64,000 nucleotides of DNA from Stenotrophomonas rhizophila (GTDB lineage Bacteria > Pseudomonadota > Gammaproteobacteria > Xanthomonadales > Xanthomonadaceae), in contig NZ_VDQT01000002.1 of the NCBI RefSeq assembly GCF_007667275.1, positions 682,001 through 746,000 of the forward strand, written 5' to 3'. Both the position numbers and the translations under genes were made by a program. The first letter of the stretch is position 1. Each line of letters starts with the position of its first letter. This document shows positions 29,393-38,651 of this stretch, one piece after another. The notes under the pieces were generated by a model. It saw nothing but the letters and a program-made list of their open reading frames with translations. It did no database searches and was not told the DNA's origin.

Positions 29393-31687
29393 ATGCTCAA
29401 CCGACCCCTGACGATCGCTGTGGCGATCGCGCTGTGCGCTTCCAATGCGCACGCCGCCGACGTGGACGCCACCCTCGACGCCAACGGCGCGCCCAGCGCC
29501 CGCACCCTCGACGCCGTATCGGTGATCGGCCAGGGTGAAACCCGCCAGGTGCAGCGCATCACCGCCGTGGACAAGCAGGTGCTGCCGCCCGGCACCAGCG
29601 CGCAGAAGATCCTCGACCGCCTGCCCGGCGTGTCGGTGCAGTCCAATGACGCCTTCGGCGCCAACGAGGAATCGCAGACCATCAGCCTGCGCGGCTTCGA
29701 CAAGAGCCGGCTGGGCTACACGCTTGACGGCATTCCGCTGGGCGACAACAGCTACGGTAACTACAACGGCCTCAGCATCGCCCGTGCACTGATCGCCGAA
29801 AACCTGGCCGGCGCCGAGCTGTCCCAGGGCATCGGCTCGCTGGGTGTGGCGTCCACCAGCAACCTGGGCGGCACCATCCAGTATTTCTCGCAGGACCCGT
29901 CCACCGAGTTCGGCGGCCGTGCCAGCGTCACCGTGGGCGACGACAACCAGCGCCGTGGCTTCCTGCGCGTGGACACGGGCGATCTCAATGGCTTCTCCGC
30001 CTACGTGTCCGGCGTGCACCAGGACGCGGACATGTGGGCCGAACCGAACCAGAACCAGACCACCCGCCAGTTCAATGCCAAGGCCGTCTGGAACGTGGGC
30101 GACCATCGCTTCGGTGCCTTCGCTGCCACCTCGCGGGTCAGCCAGGCCAACTACGCCTACCTGTCCAAGAGCATGCTCGAACGCGGCCTCGGCTGGGACT
30201 GGAACATCTACGCGCCCGATTGGGACCGCGCGCTCGCCGCCGCTTACTGCGCGCCGGCTACCTACAACGCGCAGCGCTGCGCCTTCAGCGGTGGCGTCAA
30301 CAGCATCGACGATGCGTACTACCAGAGCCGCGCGCTGCGCGATGACAACCTGTACTCGCTCGATGCCGACCTTGCCCTGGGCGACAGCGCCCGCCTGAAG
30401 CTGCTGGCCTACCACCATGAGAACCGTGGCCAAGGCCACTGGTGGGCGCCGGGGCAGGCGTCCAATCCTGGCACCCCGCAGGCGCTGCCGATCTCCATCC
30501 GCAGCACCAACTACACCATCAACCGCCAGGGCATCACCGCTGCCCTGAGCTGGCAGCTGGGCCTGCACGAACTGGAGGCCGGGCTCTGGTACGAGCGCAA
30601 CGACCACAATGTCGAGCGCAACTTCTACTACATCACCGGTCCGTTCCTGGACGACGGCTACCTGAACTACCCGAACCGTCGCCTGTTCGACCAGGACTAC
30701 GACATCCGGACCCGCCAGTTCTATGTGCAGGATCGGATGCGCTTCCTGGAAGATCGCCTGACCCTGGACGTGGGCATCAAGAGCCCGAACACCCGCATGA
30801 CTGCCGTGTCCAAGCCCGGCACCGAAGCCAGCTATGCCTCCGGGACGCTGACCGCCAAGGAATCGGTGCTGCCGCAGGCCGGTATCGGCTTCAAGCTCAG
30901 CCCCGACAACGAGGTGTTTGCGTCGTACTCGGAGAACATCGCGGCGTTCGTCGGCGGTGGCAGCGGTGGCCCGCTGCAGGTGTCGCCGGAATCGTTCGCC
31001 GCCAGCGTGGACGACCTGGAGCCGGAGAAGTCGCGCTCGTTCGAAGCCGGCTTCCGTACCTTTGGCGAGAAGTACCAGGCCTCGATCGCGGCCTACCACG
31101 TGATGTTCGACAACCGCCTGCTGTCGCTCAATCCCTGCACCAGCATCGAAGTCGGCACGCGCCCGGAGTGCATCACCCGCTTCATCAACGTGGGCTCGGT
31201 GAAGAGCCAGGGCGCCGAGCTGACCTTCATCCTGAAGCCGGTCGACGGGCTGCAGTGGTACAACGCGGTGTCGTGGAACAAGAGCACCTACGAGGACGAC
31301 TACACCTCCGGTGGCGCGATCGTGCCGGTGGCCGGCAAGATCACCGTCGATACCCCGCAGCGCATGGCGTCCAGCGAGATCAGCTGGAACCGCGATGGCT
31401 TCTTCGCCAGCCTGCGCGCCAAGTACACCGGCAAGCGGTATTACACCTACACCAACGACCAGTCGGTGCCGGGCGTGACCACCTTCGATGCGGGCATGGG
31501 CTATGCGTTCGGGCCGGGGCTGGGGTTGCGCGACGTCAAGGTGTCGTTGAATGCGACCAACCTGACCAACAAGCGCTACGCCGGGCAGCTGAGCTCATTC
31601 GCTCCGACCGATCCGACCGGAACGCGGTACGCGATCCACGCGAGCGCACCGCGGCAGTTGTTCATGACGGTCAGCGCGGAGTTCTGA
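29393..31687 (+). CDS. TonB-dependent outer membrane receptor
   Basis: A 764-residue outer-membrane transporter. Signal peptide 1-22 (ending SNAHA), TonB-box-like DAVSVIG near residue 42, plug domain about 55-170 (LPGVSVQSND, ISLRGFDKSRLGYTLDGIPLGD) and a 22-strand barrel ending in the terminal phenylalanine of QLFMTVSAEF. ATG 29393 is chosen because the signal peptide starts there; the frame is open from 29342. The transported ligand is unknown; iron chelates are the family default, but no siderophore gene is near. Confidence 0.92.
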   Translation: MLNRPLTIAVAIALCASNAHAADVDATLDANGAPSARTLDAVSVIGQGETRQVQRITAVDKQVLPPGTSAQKILDRLPGVSVQSNDAFGANEESQTISLRGFDKSRLGYTLDGIPLGDNSYGNYNGLSIARALIAENLAGAELSQGIGSLGVASTSNLGGTIQYFSQDPSTEFGGRASVTVGDDNQRRGFLRVDTGDLNGFSAYVSGVHQDADMWAEPNQNQTTRQFNAKAVWNVGDHRFGAFAATSRVSQANYAYLSKSMLERGLGWDWNIYAPDWDRALAAAYCAPATYNAQRCAFSGGVNSIDDAYYQSRALRDDNLYSLDADLALGDSARLKLLAYHHENRGQGHWWAPGQASNPGTPQALPISIRSTNYTINRQGITAALSWQLGLHELEAGLWYERNDHNVERNFYYITGPFLDDGYLNYPNRRLFDQDYDIRTRQFYVQDRMRFLEDRLTLDVGIKSPNTRMTAVSKPGTEASYASGTLTAKESVLPQAGIGFKLSPDNEVFASYSENIAAFVGGGSGGPLQVSPESFAASVDDLEPEKSRSFEAGFRTFGEKYQASIAAYHVMFDNRLLSLNPCTSIEVGTRPECITRFINVGSVKSQGAELTFILKPVDGLQWYNAVSWNKSTYEDDYTSGGAIVPVAGKITVDTPQRMASSEISWNRDGFFASLRAKYTGKRYYTYTNDQSVPGVTTFDAGMGYAFGPGLGLRDVKVSLNATNLTNKRYAGQLSSFAPTDPTGTRYAIHASAPRQLFMTVSAEF

Positions 31688-31697
31688 CGGTGGGTCG

Positions 31698-31779
31698 CCG
31701 CCCGACCAATGGTCGGGCGCTACCGTCCGGGGCGACATCGATCCGGGATGCAGGGTAGGTGCCGACCGTTGGTCGGCAC
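31698..31779. repeat. Inverted pair of GTAG elements, CCGACC subfamily
   Basis: A reversed copy (31698-31723, core CCCGACCAATGGTCGGG, ending CTAC) and a forward copy (31755-31779, GTAGGTGCCGACC). They sit between the convergent TonB receptor and SDR genes and use a different core from the GCCACGC elements elsewhere. Confidence 0.8.
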
Positions 31780-31803
31780 ATTGCCCGTCATCCCGACACT
31801 GCA

Positions 31804-32544
31804 TCAGAACATATGCAATCCGCCGTTCACGGCGTAATCGGCGCCGGTCACATACGCGGCGTCATCCGACGCCAGCCACGCGCACAGGCTGGCCACTTCT
31901 TCCGGCTTGCCCAGCCGGCGGATCGGGACCGAGCCTGCCAGGCGGTCCAGCACATCCGGTGGGAAGCTGCTGATGGACTGGCTGGCGATATACCCCGGCG
32001 AAATGGTATTGACCGTCACCCCGCGCGTGGCCACCTCATTGGCCAGGGCCCGGCTGAAGCCGTGCATCGCCGCCTTGGCGGTCGCGAAGTTCACCTGGCC
32101 GATCTGGCCCTTGTGCGCGCTCACCGAGCCGATGTTGATGATCCGGCCCCAGCTGCGTGCGGCCATGCCGTCGATCACCTGCTTGGTGATGTTGAACAAA
32201 GCATGCAGGTTCGAGCCCATCACCGCGTTCCAGTCGTCCTGGCTCATCTGCCGGAACAGCACGTCGCGGCTGCCGCCGGCATTGTTCACCAGCACATCGA
32301 TCTCGCCGACCTCGGCCTTGACCTTGGTGAAGGCCGCCACCGTGGACTGCCAGTCCGCCGCGTTGCCTTCGGAGGCGATGAAATCGAAACCCAGTTCGCG
32401 CTGCTCACGCAGCCAGCCGGCCTTGCGCGGCGAGTTGGGGGCGCAGCCGGCGACCACGGTGTGGCCGTTGCGGGCCAATTTCTGGCAGATGGCAGTACCC
32501 ACGCTGCCCATGCCGCTGGTGACGTATGCGATGCGAAGGGTCAT
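31804..32544 (-). CDS. PhaB-like acetoacetyl-CoA reductase homologue with altered active site
   Basis: A 246-residue SDR very similar to the acetoacetyl-CoA reductase PhaB (IAYVTSGMGSVG, FDFIASEGNAADW, DVLVNNAG, TKQVIDGMA, EVATRGVTVNTISPGYIA). The catalytic serine position is kept (NIGSVSAHKG), as is K157, but the catalytic Tyr153 is Phe (VNFATAKAAM; codon TTC at 32086-32088). Ketoreductase activity is therefore doubtful. No PHA synthase or thiolase is nearby. It begins 15 bases after the CitMHS gene on the same strand, so it is likely the last gene of a porin-transporter-reductase operon. Confidence 0.87.
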   Translation of the reverse strand: MTLRIAYVTSGMGSVGTAICQKLARNGHTVVAGCAPNSPRKAGWLREQRELGFDFIASEGNAADWQSTVAAFTKVKAEVGEIDVLVNNAGGSRDVLFRQMSQDDWNAVMGSNLHALFNITKQVIDGMAARSWGRIINIGSVSAHKGQIGQVNFATAKAAMHGFSRALANEVATRGVTVNTISPGYIASQSISSFPPDVLDRLAGSVPIRRLGKPEEVASLCAWLASDDAAYVTGADYAVNGGLHMF

Positions 32545-32559
32545 GTTGGAATCTCCAGG

Positions 32560-33888
32560 TCAGGCGGCGAAGGGATACAGCGCGCACAGCAGGCTGCCGG
32601 CCATCAGCACCAGCGACACCATCACCGCCCACTTCAGGGTGAATTTCTGGTGGTCGGCGAATTCCACCTTGGCCAGCCCCACCAGCAGGTAGGTGGAGGG
32701 AACCAGCGGGCTGAGTAGATGTACCGGCTGGCCGGCGAGCGAGGCGCGTGCCATTTCCACCGGGGTGATGCCGTAGTTGCCGGCCGCCTCGGACAGGATC
32801 GGCAGCACGCCGAAGTAGAAGGCGTCGTTGGACATGAAGAAGGTGAACGGCATCGACGCCAGTGCGGTGATGACCGCCAGGTACGGCCCCCATGCATCCG
32901 GAATGACCGCCAGGAAGCTGTGCGACATCGCCTCCACCATCCCCGTGTTGTTGAGGATGCCGGTGAAGATGCCTGCCGCGAAGATCAGCGACACCACCGA
33001 CAGCACGTTGCCGGCATGGTTGACCACGCGGCGACGCTGTTCGGCCAGGTTCGGGTAGTTGATCACCAGCGCGATCGCGAAGCCCACCATGAACAGCACC
33101 GGCATCGGCAGCACGCCCATGATCAGCGCGGTCATCAGCGCCAGGGTCAACGCCAGGTTCACCCACAGCAGCTTCGGCCGCTTGGTGTCTTCCGCATCTT
33201 CCACGGTCGGCAGCGCGCCGTCGTCGGACACGCTGGAGTCCATCCAGCTGCCGCCCTGCGGCAGCTTCACCACGCCCAGCCGGCGACGTTCCTTCAGGCC
33301 CAGGTACCAGGCCAGCAGCAGCACCGAAGCGCAGGCCAGCACCATCGCCGGGATCAGCGGCACGAACACATCGGCCGGGTCCACGTGCAGTGCGGTGGCC
33401 GCACGCGCGGTCGGGCCACCCCACGGGGTGAGGTTCATCACCCCGCCGGCGAGGATGGTCACGCAGGTCATGTTGAGAGCATTCATGCCCAGCCGCTGGT
33501 ACAGCGGCAGCATCGCCGACACGGTGATCATGTAGGTGGTGGAGCCGTCGCCATCGAGCGAGATCAACATCGCCAGCGCTGCGGTGCCCAGCACGATCTT
33601 CATCGGATCGCCCTTCACCAGGCGCAGGATGATCCGCACCAGCGGGTCGAACAGCCCGGCGTCGATCATCACCCCGAAGTACAGGATGGCGAACATCAGC
33701 ATCACGCCGGTCGGCGCGATCTTCTTGATGCCGTCCAGCATCATCTCGTCCAGCCCGTTACCAAATCCGCCCAGCAGCGCGAAGATGATCGGAATGGTGA
33801 TCAGGGCGACCAGTGGCGACAGTCGTTTGCTCATGATCAAGTACATGAACGTAATGACCATGCCAAAGCCGAGGATGCTCAGCATCAT
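32560..33888 (-). CDS. CitMHS family citrate/metal symporter
   Basis: A 442-residue inner-membrane protein with about 12 helices and a hydrophilic central loop (about 200-240, rich in Asp and Glu). CitMHS transporters take up citrate complexed with Mg2+ or Ca2+ together with protons. Recognisable segments are MLISLDGDGSTTYMITVSA, NLTPWGGPTARAA and MSNDAFYFGVLPIL. It lies between a porin gene upstream (30-base gap) and an SDR gene downstream, and next to a TctDE-like regulator pair, which fits tricarboxylate uptake. Confidence 0.9.
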   Translation of the reverse strand: MMLSILGFGMVITFMYLIMSKRLSPLVALITIPIIFALLGGFGNGLDEMMLDGIKKIAPTGVMLMFAILYFGVMIDAGLFDPLVRIILRLVKGDPMKIVLGTAALAMLISLDGDGSTTYMITVSAMLPLYQRLGMNALNMTCVTILAGGVMNLTPWGGPTARAATALHVDPADVFVPLIPAMVLACASVLLLAWYLGLKERRRLGVVKLPQGGSWMDSSVSDDGALPTVEDAEDTKRPKLLWVNLALTLALMTALIMGVLPMPVLFMVGFAIALVINYPNLAEQRRRVVNHAGNVLSVVSLIFAAGIFTGILNNTGMVEAMSHSFLAVIPDAWGPYLAVITALASMPFTFFMSNDAFYFGVLPILSEAAGNYGITPVEMARASLAGQPVHLLSPLVPSTYLLVGLAKVEFADHQKFTLKWAVMVSLVLMAGSLLCALYPFAA

Positions 33889-33918
33889 CTGCGGACTCCT
33901 TGCAACGTAGAAGAGAGG

Positions 33919-35100
33919 TTAGAAATCGAACTGCAGCCGGCCGGTCACCGCGCGCGTGTGGTCCACCGTGGTGGCAGTCAGGCGATCACGGTTGCGGCTG
34001 TCGATCAGGTTCAGCATGAATCGCAGGTTCGGGCGCAGGTACCAGTTGCCGCCCAGCGTCCAGGCTTCGGTGAGCCCGTCGCGCAGGTCGGGCTGGCCGA
34101 TCAGGTGCTGCTCACCGCGCATCTGGTCGTAGCGCAGCGCCAGCTCGAAGGCGCCGGCCTTGTGCCGGATGTCCTTGATGCGCGCAAAGCGGCCGGTTTT
34201 ACGGTCGTAGCCGCGCGACTCGCCGGTCACGAACCAGCTCAGCATGCCGTAGCCGGCCAGCACCGTTCCGCGCTGGCTGCCATCGTTGAAGGTGGCGCCA
34301 CTGAATTCGCCCTGCCATGACAGCGGGCCCTGCACCTGTGCGTACTCCAGCGACCACTTGTTCACGTCGGTGTCGCGGCCAGCCGAGAAATCGACCAGGG
34401 TCAGGCGGCTGTTGTCGGACAGGTGTCCGGCCGGTCGCGGGCGGATCCGCAGCGCCGGCACGCCGTTGGCGCCGGGGCTGTCGTACCGCTCGTGCGCCAG
34501 CGACAGGCCCAGGTGCCGCACATCGCCCGCGGTGGCGCCCGGCGCCCAAGTGGCGCGGCCACCGGCCGCACGGCCCTTCACCTGCCACGCATCGATGCTT
34601 TCCAGGCTGTAGGCGCTTGCGGACCAGGTCATGTCGCCCCTGGCGGCCTGCCACGAGGCGCCCAGCCGGTACAGCGGCGCCAGCGTCGTACCGGCATTGC
34701 CGCGCTCCAGGAAGCTGCCGTAGTTGGAACCGGTGCGATCATCGAGCGAGAAGAACTGCTTGAACTGACCCACGCTGAGCTTGCCCCCGCTGAAATCACG
34801 GCTGACGTAGACATCCTTGGCTTCCACCTGGTCGCCGGAGAAGTCCGCTTCCAGCTTGTAGTCCACCACGAAGAACCTGCCGGACATGTCCAGCCAGGCA
34901 CGGCGGATCTCGGTGTCGTCCTTGTTCGGGGTGCCGCGGTAATCGTTGTCGAAATCCGCGAAATCCAGGTGCAGGCGCCCGCCGAAGGTGGCGGTGACCG
35001 GGCGTTCGTCGTCGGCATCCTCGGCGGCCCACAGCGGCAGGGCGGGCAACAGCAGGGTGCAGGCGGCCAGCCCGCGCCAGCGCAGGAGATTGAGAACCAT
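33919..35100 (-). CDS. OprO/OprP-like porin
   Basis: A 393-residue outer-membrane barrel: signal peptide 1-27 (ending LPLWA), anti-parallel strands throughout and a terminal Phe in GRLQFDF. Family marks are TFGGRLHLDFADFDND near the start and NWYLRPNLRFMLNL near the end. The start ATG 35100 has GGGAGGG just upstream; an ATG at 35118 lacks one. As first gene of the operon with CitMHS it probably lets tricarboxylates through the outer membrane. Divergent from the response regulator, with 215 bases between. Confidence 0.88.
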   Translation of the reverse strand: MVLNLLRWRGLAACTLLLPALPLWAAEDADDERPVTATFGGRLHLDFADFDNDYRGTPNKDDTEIRRAWLDMSGRFFVVDYKLEADFSGDQVEAKDVYVSRDFSGGKLSVGQFKQFFSLDDRTGSNYGSFLERGNAGTTLAPLYRLGASWQAARGDMTWSASAYSLESIDAWQVKGRAAGGRATWAPGATAGDVRHLGLSLAHERYDSPGANGVPALRIRPRPAGHLSDNSRLTLVDFSAGRDTDVNKWSLEYAQVQGPLSWQGEFSGATFNDGSQRGTVLAGYGMLSWFVTGESRGYDRKTGRFARIKDIRHKAGAFELALRYDQMRGEQHLIGQPDLRDGLTEAWTLGGNWYLRPNLRFMLNLIDSRNRDRLTATTVDHTRAVTGRLQFDF

Positions 35101-35315
35101 GAACCCTCCCAGGTACATGTGGGCGGATCGGCAGGCCGGGGCCGTGCAGTACCGCAGGTGGTGACAGGAGCGACCCGCACCGTGGGGGAGGTGCGATGGC
35201 GCAGCCTAGTGCGGCGAAGCTGTCATCCACCTGTCGGCGCCTGCTGCAGCGCAGCGCAACCCACGAAACACGCCGCTCGCGCTACGATTCCTGCATCGCT
35301 CCCCATTCCCGTCCC

Positions 35316-36005
35316 ATGCGCATCCTGCTGGTAGAAGACAACCCGGACCTGGCCGACGCCATCGTTCGCCGCATGCGCCGCAGCGGCCACGCGGTGGACT
35401 GGCAGAGCGACGGCCTGGCCGCGGCCAGCGTGCTGCGCTACCAGAGCTTCGACCTGGTGGTGCTGGACATCGGCCTGCCCAAGCTGGATGGCCTGCGCGT
35501 GCTGGCTGGCATGCGTGAGCGTGGCGACACCACCCCGGTACTGATGCTTACCGCCCGCGATGGCATCGAGGATCGCGTGCAGGCGCTGGATGTCGGCGCA
35601 GACGATTACCTGGGCAAACCGTTCGATTTCCGCGAGTTCGAAGCGCGCTGCCGCGTGCTGCTGCGGCGCACGCGCGGCCAGGCCAGCGAAGTGGTGCAGA
35701 TCGGCGGGTTCCAGTTCGACAACGCCTCGCACCGGGTCAGCCTGGATGGCCAGCCGATCGAACTGCCCAACCGTGAGTACCGCCTGCTGGAAATCCTGAT
35801 GGGCCGGCTCGGACATGTGGTGGGCAAGGACGAGATCGGCAACGGCCTGTTCGGCTTCGACGACGAAGCCGGCCCCAATGCCATCGAACTCTATGTCGGC
35901 CGCCTGCGCCGCAAACTGGCCGACGCCCCGCTGCGCATCGTCACCGTGCGTGGCAGCGGCTACCTGCTCGAAGCCATCGATGGCGCGCCCGATGCCGAGG
36001 GGTGA
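35316..36005 (+). CDS. TctD-like response regulator
   Basis: A 229-residue OmpR-family regulator: receiver (1-118) with D8/D12-type acidic pocket, phosphoacceptor D51 (VVLDIGLPKLDG), and a winged helix with IVTVRGSGYLLEA at the end. The pairing with a TctE-type kinase, and a citrate-type transporter operon on the other side of the divergent promoter, argues that it controls tricarboxylate uptake. Assignment as TctD is by context. Confidence 0.85.
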   Translation: MRILLVEDNPDLADAIVRRMRRSGHAVDWQSDGLAAASVLRYQSFDLVVLDIGLPKLDGLRVLAGMRERGDTTPVLMLTARDGIEDRVQALDVGADDYLGKPFDFREFEARCRVLLRRTRGQASEVVQIGGFQFDNASHRVSLDGQPIELPNREYRLLEILMGRLGHVVGKDEIGNGLFGFDDEAGPNAIELYVGRLRRKLADAPLRIVTVRGSGYLLEAIDGAPDAEG

Positions 36006-37377
36006 CACTCGTCCGCCCAGCTCGCTGCGGCGCACGCTCACCCTGTACCTCGGCCTGCTGCTGGCGGTGTTTGCGGTAGCCCTGCTGTTCGCCGCACGCG
36101 ACTACGGGCAGCGCGCCGCCAACCGCTCCTACGACCACCTGCTGGTGTCCTCGGCCCTCTCGATCATCGACTCGGTGGCTCTGGTGGATGCGCAGTGGCA
36201 GGTGGACCTGCCGTACGCCTCGCTCGACCTGCTCGCCATGGCGCCTGATGACCGCGTGTTCTACCGCGTCTACGACGCACGCGGGCGCACCGTGACCGGC
36301 TACCCGGACCTGCCACCGCCGCCGCGCCCGGCCAGCGACGAACCGCAGCTGTTCGACGCGGCCTACAGTGGCGAAACCGTGCGCTTCGTGGTGGTGTCGC
36401 GGCGCGTGTCCTCGCCGTCGGCGCAGGCCGAGGTTCGCGTGCAGGTCGGCCAGACCCGGCGCGCGCGCGAAGCGGTGGCGCAGGACATCGTCAACCGTGC
36501 GCTGCTGGCCATTGGCGTGCTCTCGCTGCTGTCGCTCGCGCTGGTCGCCTTCGGCGTGCATCGCGCGTTCCGCCCGCTGGTGAAGGTGGAGCGTGAACTG
36601 TCGCGCCGCGAGCCGTCCGACCTGAGCCCGCTGGATGCGCGCGTGCCGCGTGAGATGGACCAGATGGTGGCCGCGCTGAACCGTTTCATGGCGCGCCTGT
36701 CCAGCAGCAACGAAACCCTGCGCGCGTTCATGGCCGAGGCCGCCCACCAGATGCGCACTCCGCTGGCCGCGCTGCGTGCGCAGGCGCAGCTTGCGCTGGA
36801 CGACGAGGATCCTGAAGACATGCGCCGCAGCCTGGTCGCCATCGACCGCAACGCCACCCACATGAGCCGCCTGCTCAACCAGCTGCTCAGCGACGCCAGC
36901 GTGATCCACCGCTCCAACCTGCAGCGCTTCGCGCCGGTGGACATGGTGGAAATCGTGCACCAGGCGCTGCACGAAGCGTTGCCGCAGGCCTTGCCCGCAC
37001 CCCGCGTGCAGCTCGCGGTGGGCGTGGCCTCCTCGCGTGTGCAGGGCGATGCGCTGCTGCTGCGCGAAGCGATCAAGAACCTCATCGACAACGCCCTGAA
37101 GTACGGCGGCAACGGCCCACTCCAGGTCGCGCTGACCGAAGAAGGTGCATACAGCGTGGTCACCATCGCCGACCACGGCCCCGGCATTGCCCCTGGCGAC
37201 GCCGAGCGCGTGTTCGAGCGCTTCGCCCGTGGCGAAGATGCCGCACCGGGCGGGGCAGGGCTGGGCCTGGCCATCGTCAAGCGCGTGGTGGACAGCCACG
37301 GCGGCCAGATCGACCTGAGCAACCGCCCTGCGGGCGGGCTGGTCGCCACCATCCGCCTGCCGAGGCTGCACGCATGA
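35992..37377 (+). CDS. TctE-like sensor histidine kinase
   Basis: A 461-residue kinase. Membrane segments at about 15-35 and 168-190 enclose a periplasmic domain of the two-component-sensor N-terminal type (2CSK_N: FYRVYDARGRTVTGYPDLP, then GETVRFVVVSRRV), typical of TctE/QseC kinases. HisKA has H252 (AEAAHQMRTPLAAL); HATPase shows NLIDNALKYG, DHGPGI and GGAGLGLAIV. It overlaps the regulator by 14 bases and the binding-protein gene by 4 bases. An ATG at 35980 is an alternative start. Confidence 0.9.
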   Translation: MPRGDTRPPSSLRRTLTLYLGLLLAVFAVALLFAARDYGQRAANRSYDHLLVSSALSIIDSVALVDAQWQVDLPYASLDLLAMAPDDRVFYRVYDARGRTVTGYPDLPPPPRPASDEPQLFDAAYSGETVRFVVVSRRVSSPSAQAEVRVQVGQTRRAREAVAQDIVNRALLAIGVLSLLSLALVAFGVHRAFRPLVKVERELSRREPSDLSPLDARVPREMDQMVAALNRFMARLSSSNETLRAFMAEAAHQMRTPLAALRAQAQLALDDEDPEDMRRSLVAIDRNATHMSRLLNQLLSDASVIHRSNLQRFAPVDMVEIVHQALHEALPQALPAPRVQLAVGVASSRVQGDALLLREAIKNLIDNALKYGGNGPLQVALTEEGAYSVVTIADHGPGIAPGDAERVFERFARGEDAAPGGAGLGLAIVKRVVDSHGGQIDLSNRPAGGLVATIRLPRLHA

Positions 37378-38414
37378 TGCGCATCGTGATGTTGCTGATG
37401 TTGATCCTCGCCAGCCCCGCGCTGGCGGAGCCGGGCGACGTGCAGCGCTTCCCCGCCAAAGGCCCGGCCACCGCCCAGCTGCGCCTGCACGGCTCCACCG
37501 ACATCGAAGTGTTCGGCACCGTCATCGCCGACTACCAGCGGCTGCACCCGGGCACCGAAATCATCTACGAAGACGTCATCGCACAGGACATGTACGCGCA
37601 GTACCTGCGCGACCGGCACGGCCCCACCGGCCCGGACATGCTGATCAGCAGCGGCATGGACCTGCAGGCCAAGCTGGTCAACGACGGCCACGCCCTGCCG
37701 CACCGCTCGCCGCAGACCGACGCGCTGCCCGCGTGGGCGCAGTGGCGCCACGAGGCCTTCGGCATCAGCTACGAGCCGGTCGCGATGGTCTACAACACCC
37801 GCACCCTGCCGGCCGCCCGCGTGCCCAGGACCCGCCGCCAGCTGCTCGAACTGCTGCGCGCGCCGGACGCCCCGTTGGCCGGCAAAGTGGGCACCTATGA
37901 CGTGGAACGCAGCAGCGTCGGCTATCTGCTTGCCACCCAGGACGGCCAGCGTGGCAGCATGGCCGGCGCCTTGCTGGGCGCGCTGGGCGACAACCAGGTA
38001 CAGCTGGAAGAGCGCACCGGCGTGCTGCTGGACAAGGTGAGCAGCGGCCAGCTCTCGCTCGTATACAACGTGCTCGGCTCCTACGCCCAGGCCCGCATCG
38101 ACGCCGGCGCCCCCTTGGGCATCGTCGAGCCGGAGGACTACACCCTCGTTGTGCTGCGCACCGCCGTGATCCCGCGCACCGCGCCCAATGCCGCTGAAGC
38201 CCGCCGCTTCCTCGACTACCTGCTGTCCCCGCGCGGCCAGCAGGTGCTGTCGCGCGAAGCGCGCCTGATGTCCATCCTCCCGACCCAACGCGGCCGCGCC
38301 CCGGGCCGCAGCTACCGCCCGATCCTTCTGGGCCCGGGCCTGCTGGTCTACCTCGACGGCCTCAAGCGCCGCCAGTTCCTCGACGCTTGGAAGGGCAGCA
38401 CCCAGCCACGCTGA
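37374..38414 (+). CDS. Orphan periplasmic substrate-binding protein
   Basis: A 346-residue exported binding protein (signal peptide 1-18, ending SPALA) of the type II fold used by iron, spermidine or phosphonate ABC systems: LRLHGSTDIEVFGTVIADY, AVAMVYNTRT-like hinge segment and PNAAEARRFLDYLLSPRGQQVL. No permease or ATPase gene is near. Its start overlaps the kinase stop (ATGA), so it is made together with the two-component system. It may therefore be a sensory accessory, comparable in arrangement to PgtC with PgtBA; that is inference. Confidence 0.83.
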   Translation: MMRIVMLLMLILASPALAEPGDVQRFPAKGPATAQLRLHGSTDIEVFGTVIADYQRLHPGTEIIYEDVIAQDMYAQYLRDRHGPTGPDMLISSGMDLQAKLVNDGHALPHRSPQTDALPAWAQWRHEAFGISYEPVAMVYNTRTLPAARVPRTRRQLLELLRAPDAPLAGKVGTYDVERSSVGYLLATQDGQRGSMAGALLGALGDNQVQLEERTGVLLDKVSSGQLSLVYNVLGSYAQARIDAGAPLGIVEPEDYTLVVLRTAVIPRTAPNAAEARRFLDYLLSPRGQQVLSREARLMSILPTQRGRAPGRSYRPILLGPGLLVYLDGLKRRQFLDAWKGSTQPR

Positions 38415-38452
38415 GCCACGCGGAAAACAGCGGTCGCGCTCCTTTCCGCGCA

Positions 38453-38613
38453 GGACACGCGTGGCGTGTCGCTACCCGCAGCCGGCGCCGGGACACGCCA
38501 CGCGTGACCACCCCCCAGCCAAACAACCGCGTAGGGACACGCCATGCGTGTCCGCTCTTCCCCACCGTCCGCACGATCCCAAACCCCGCGTAGAGCCACG
38601 CCCTGCGTGGCTG
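38453..38613. repeat. Cluster of GTAG elements of two subfamilies
   Basis: Three GACACGC-core copies, 38453-38475 (reversed), 38490-38506 (degenerate, no GTAG) and 38531-38553 (forward), followed by one GCCACGC-core copy at 38590-38613 (forward). They fill the gap between the binding-protein gene and the LuxR-type regulator; this stretch holds no credible gene. Confidence 0.75.
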
Positions 38614-38651
38614 CTCTTAGCCGCAACCTGGAATCGCCCTACAATGCCCCC

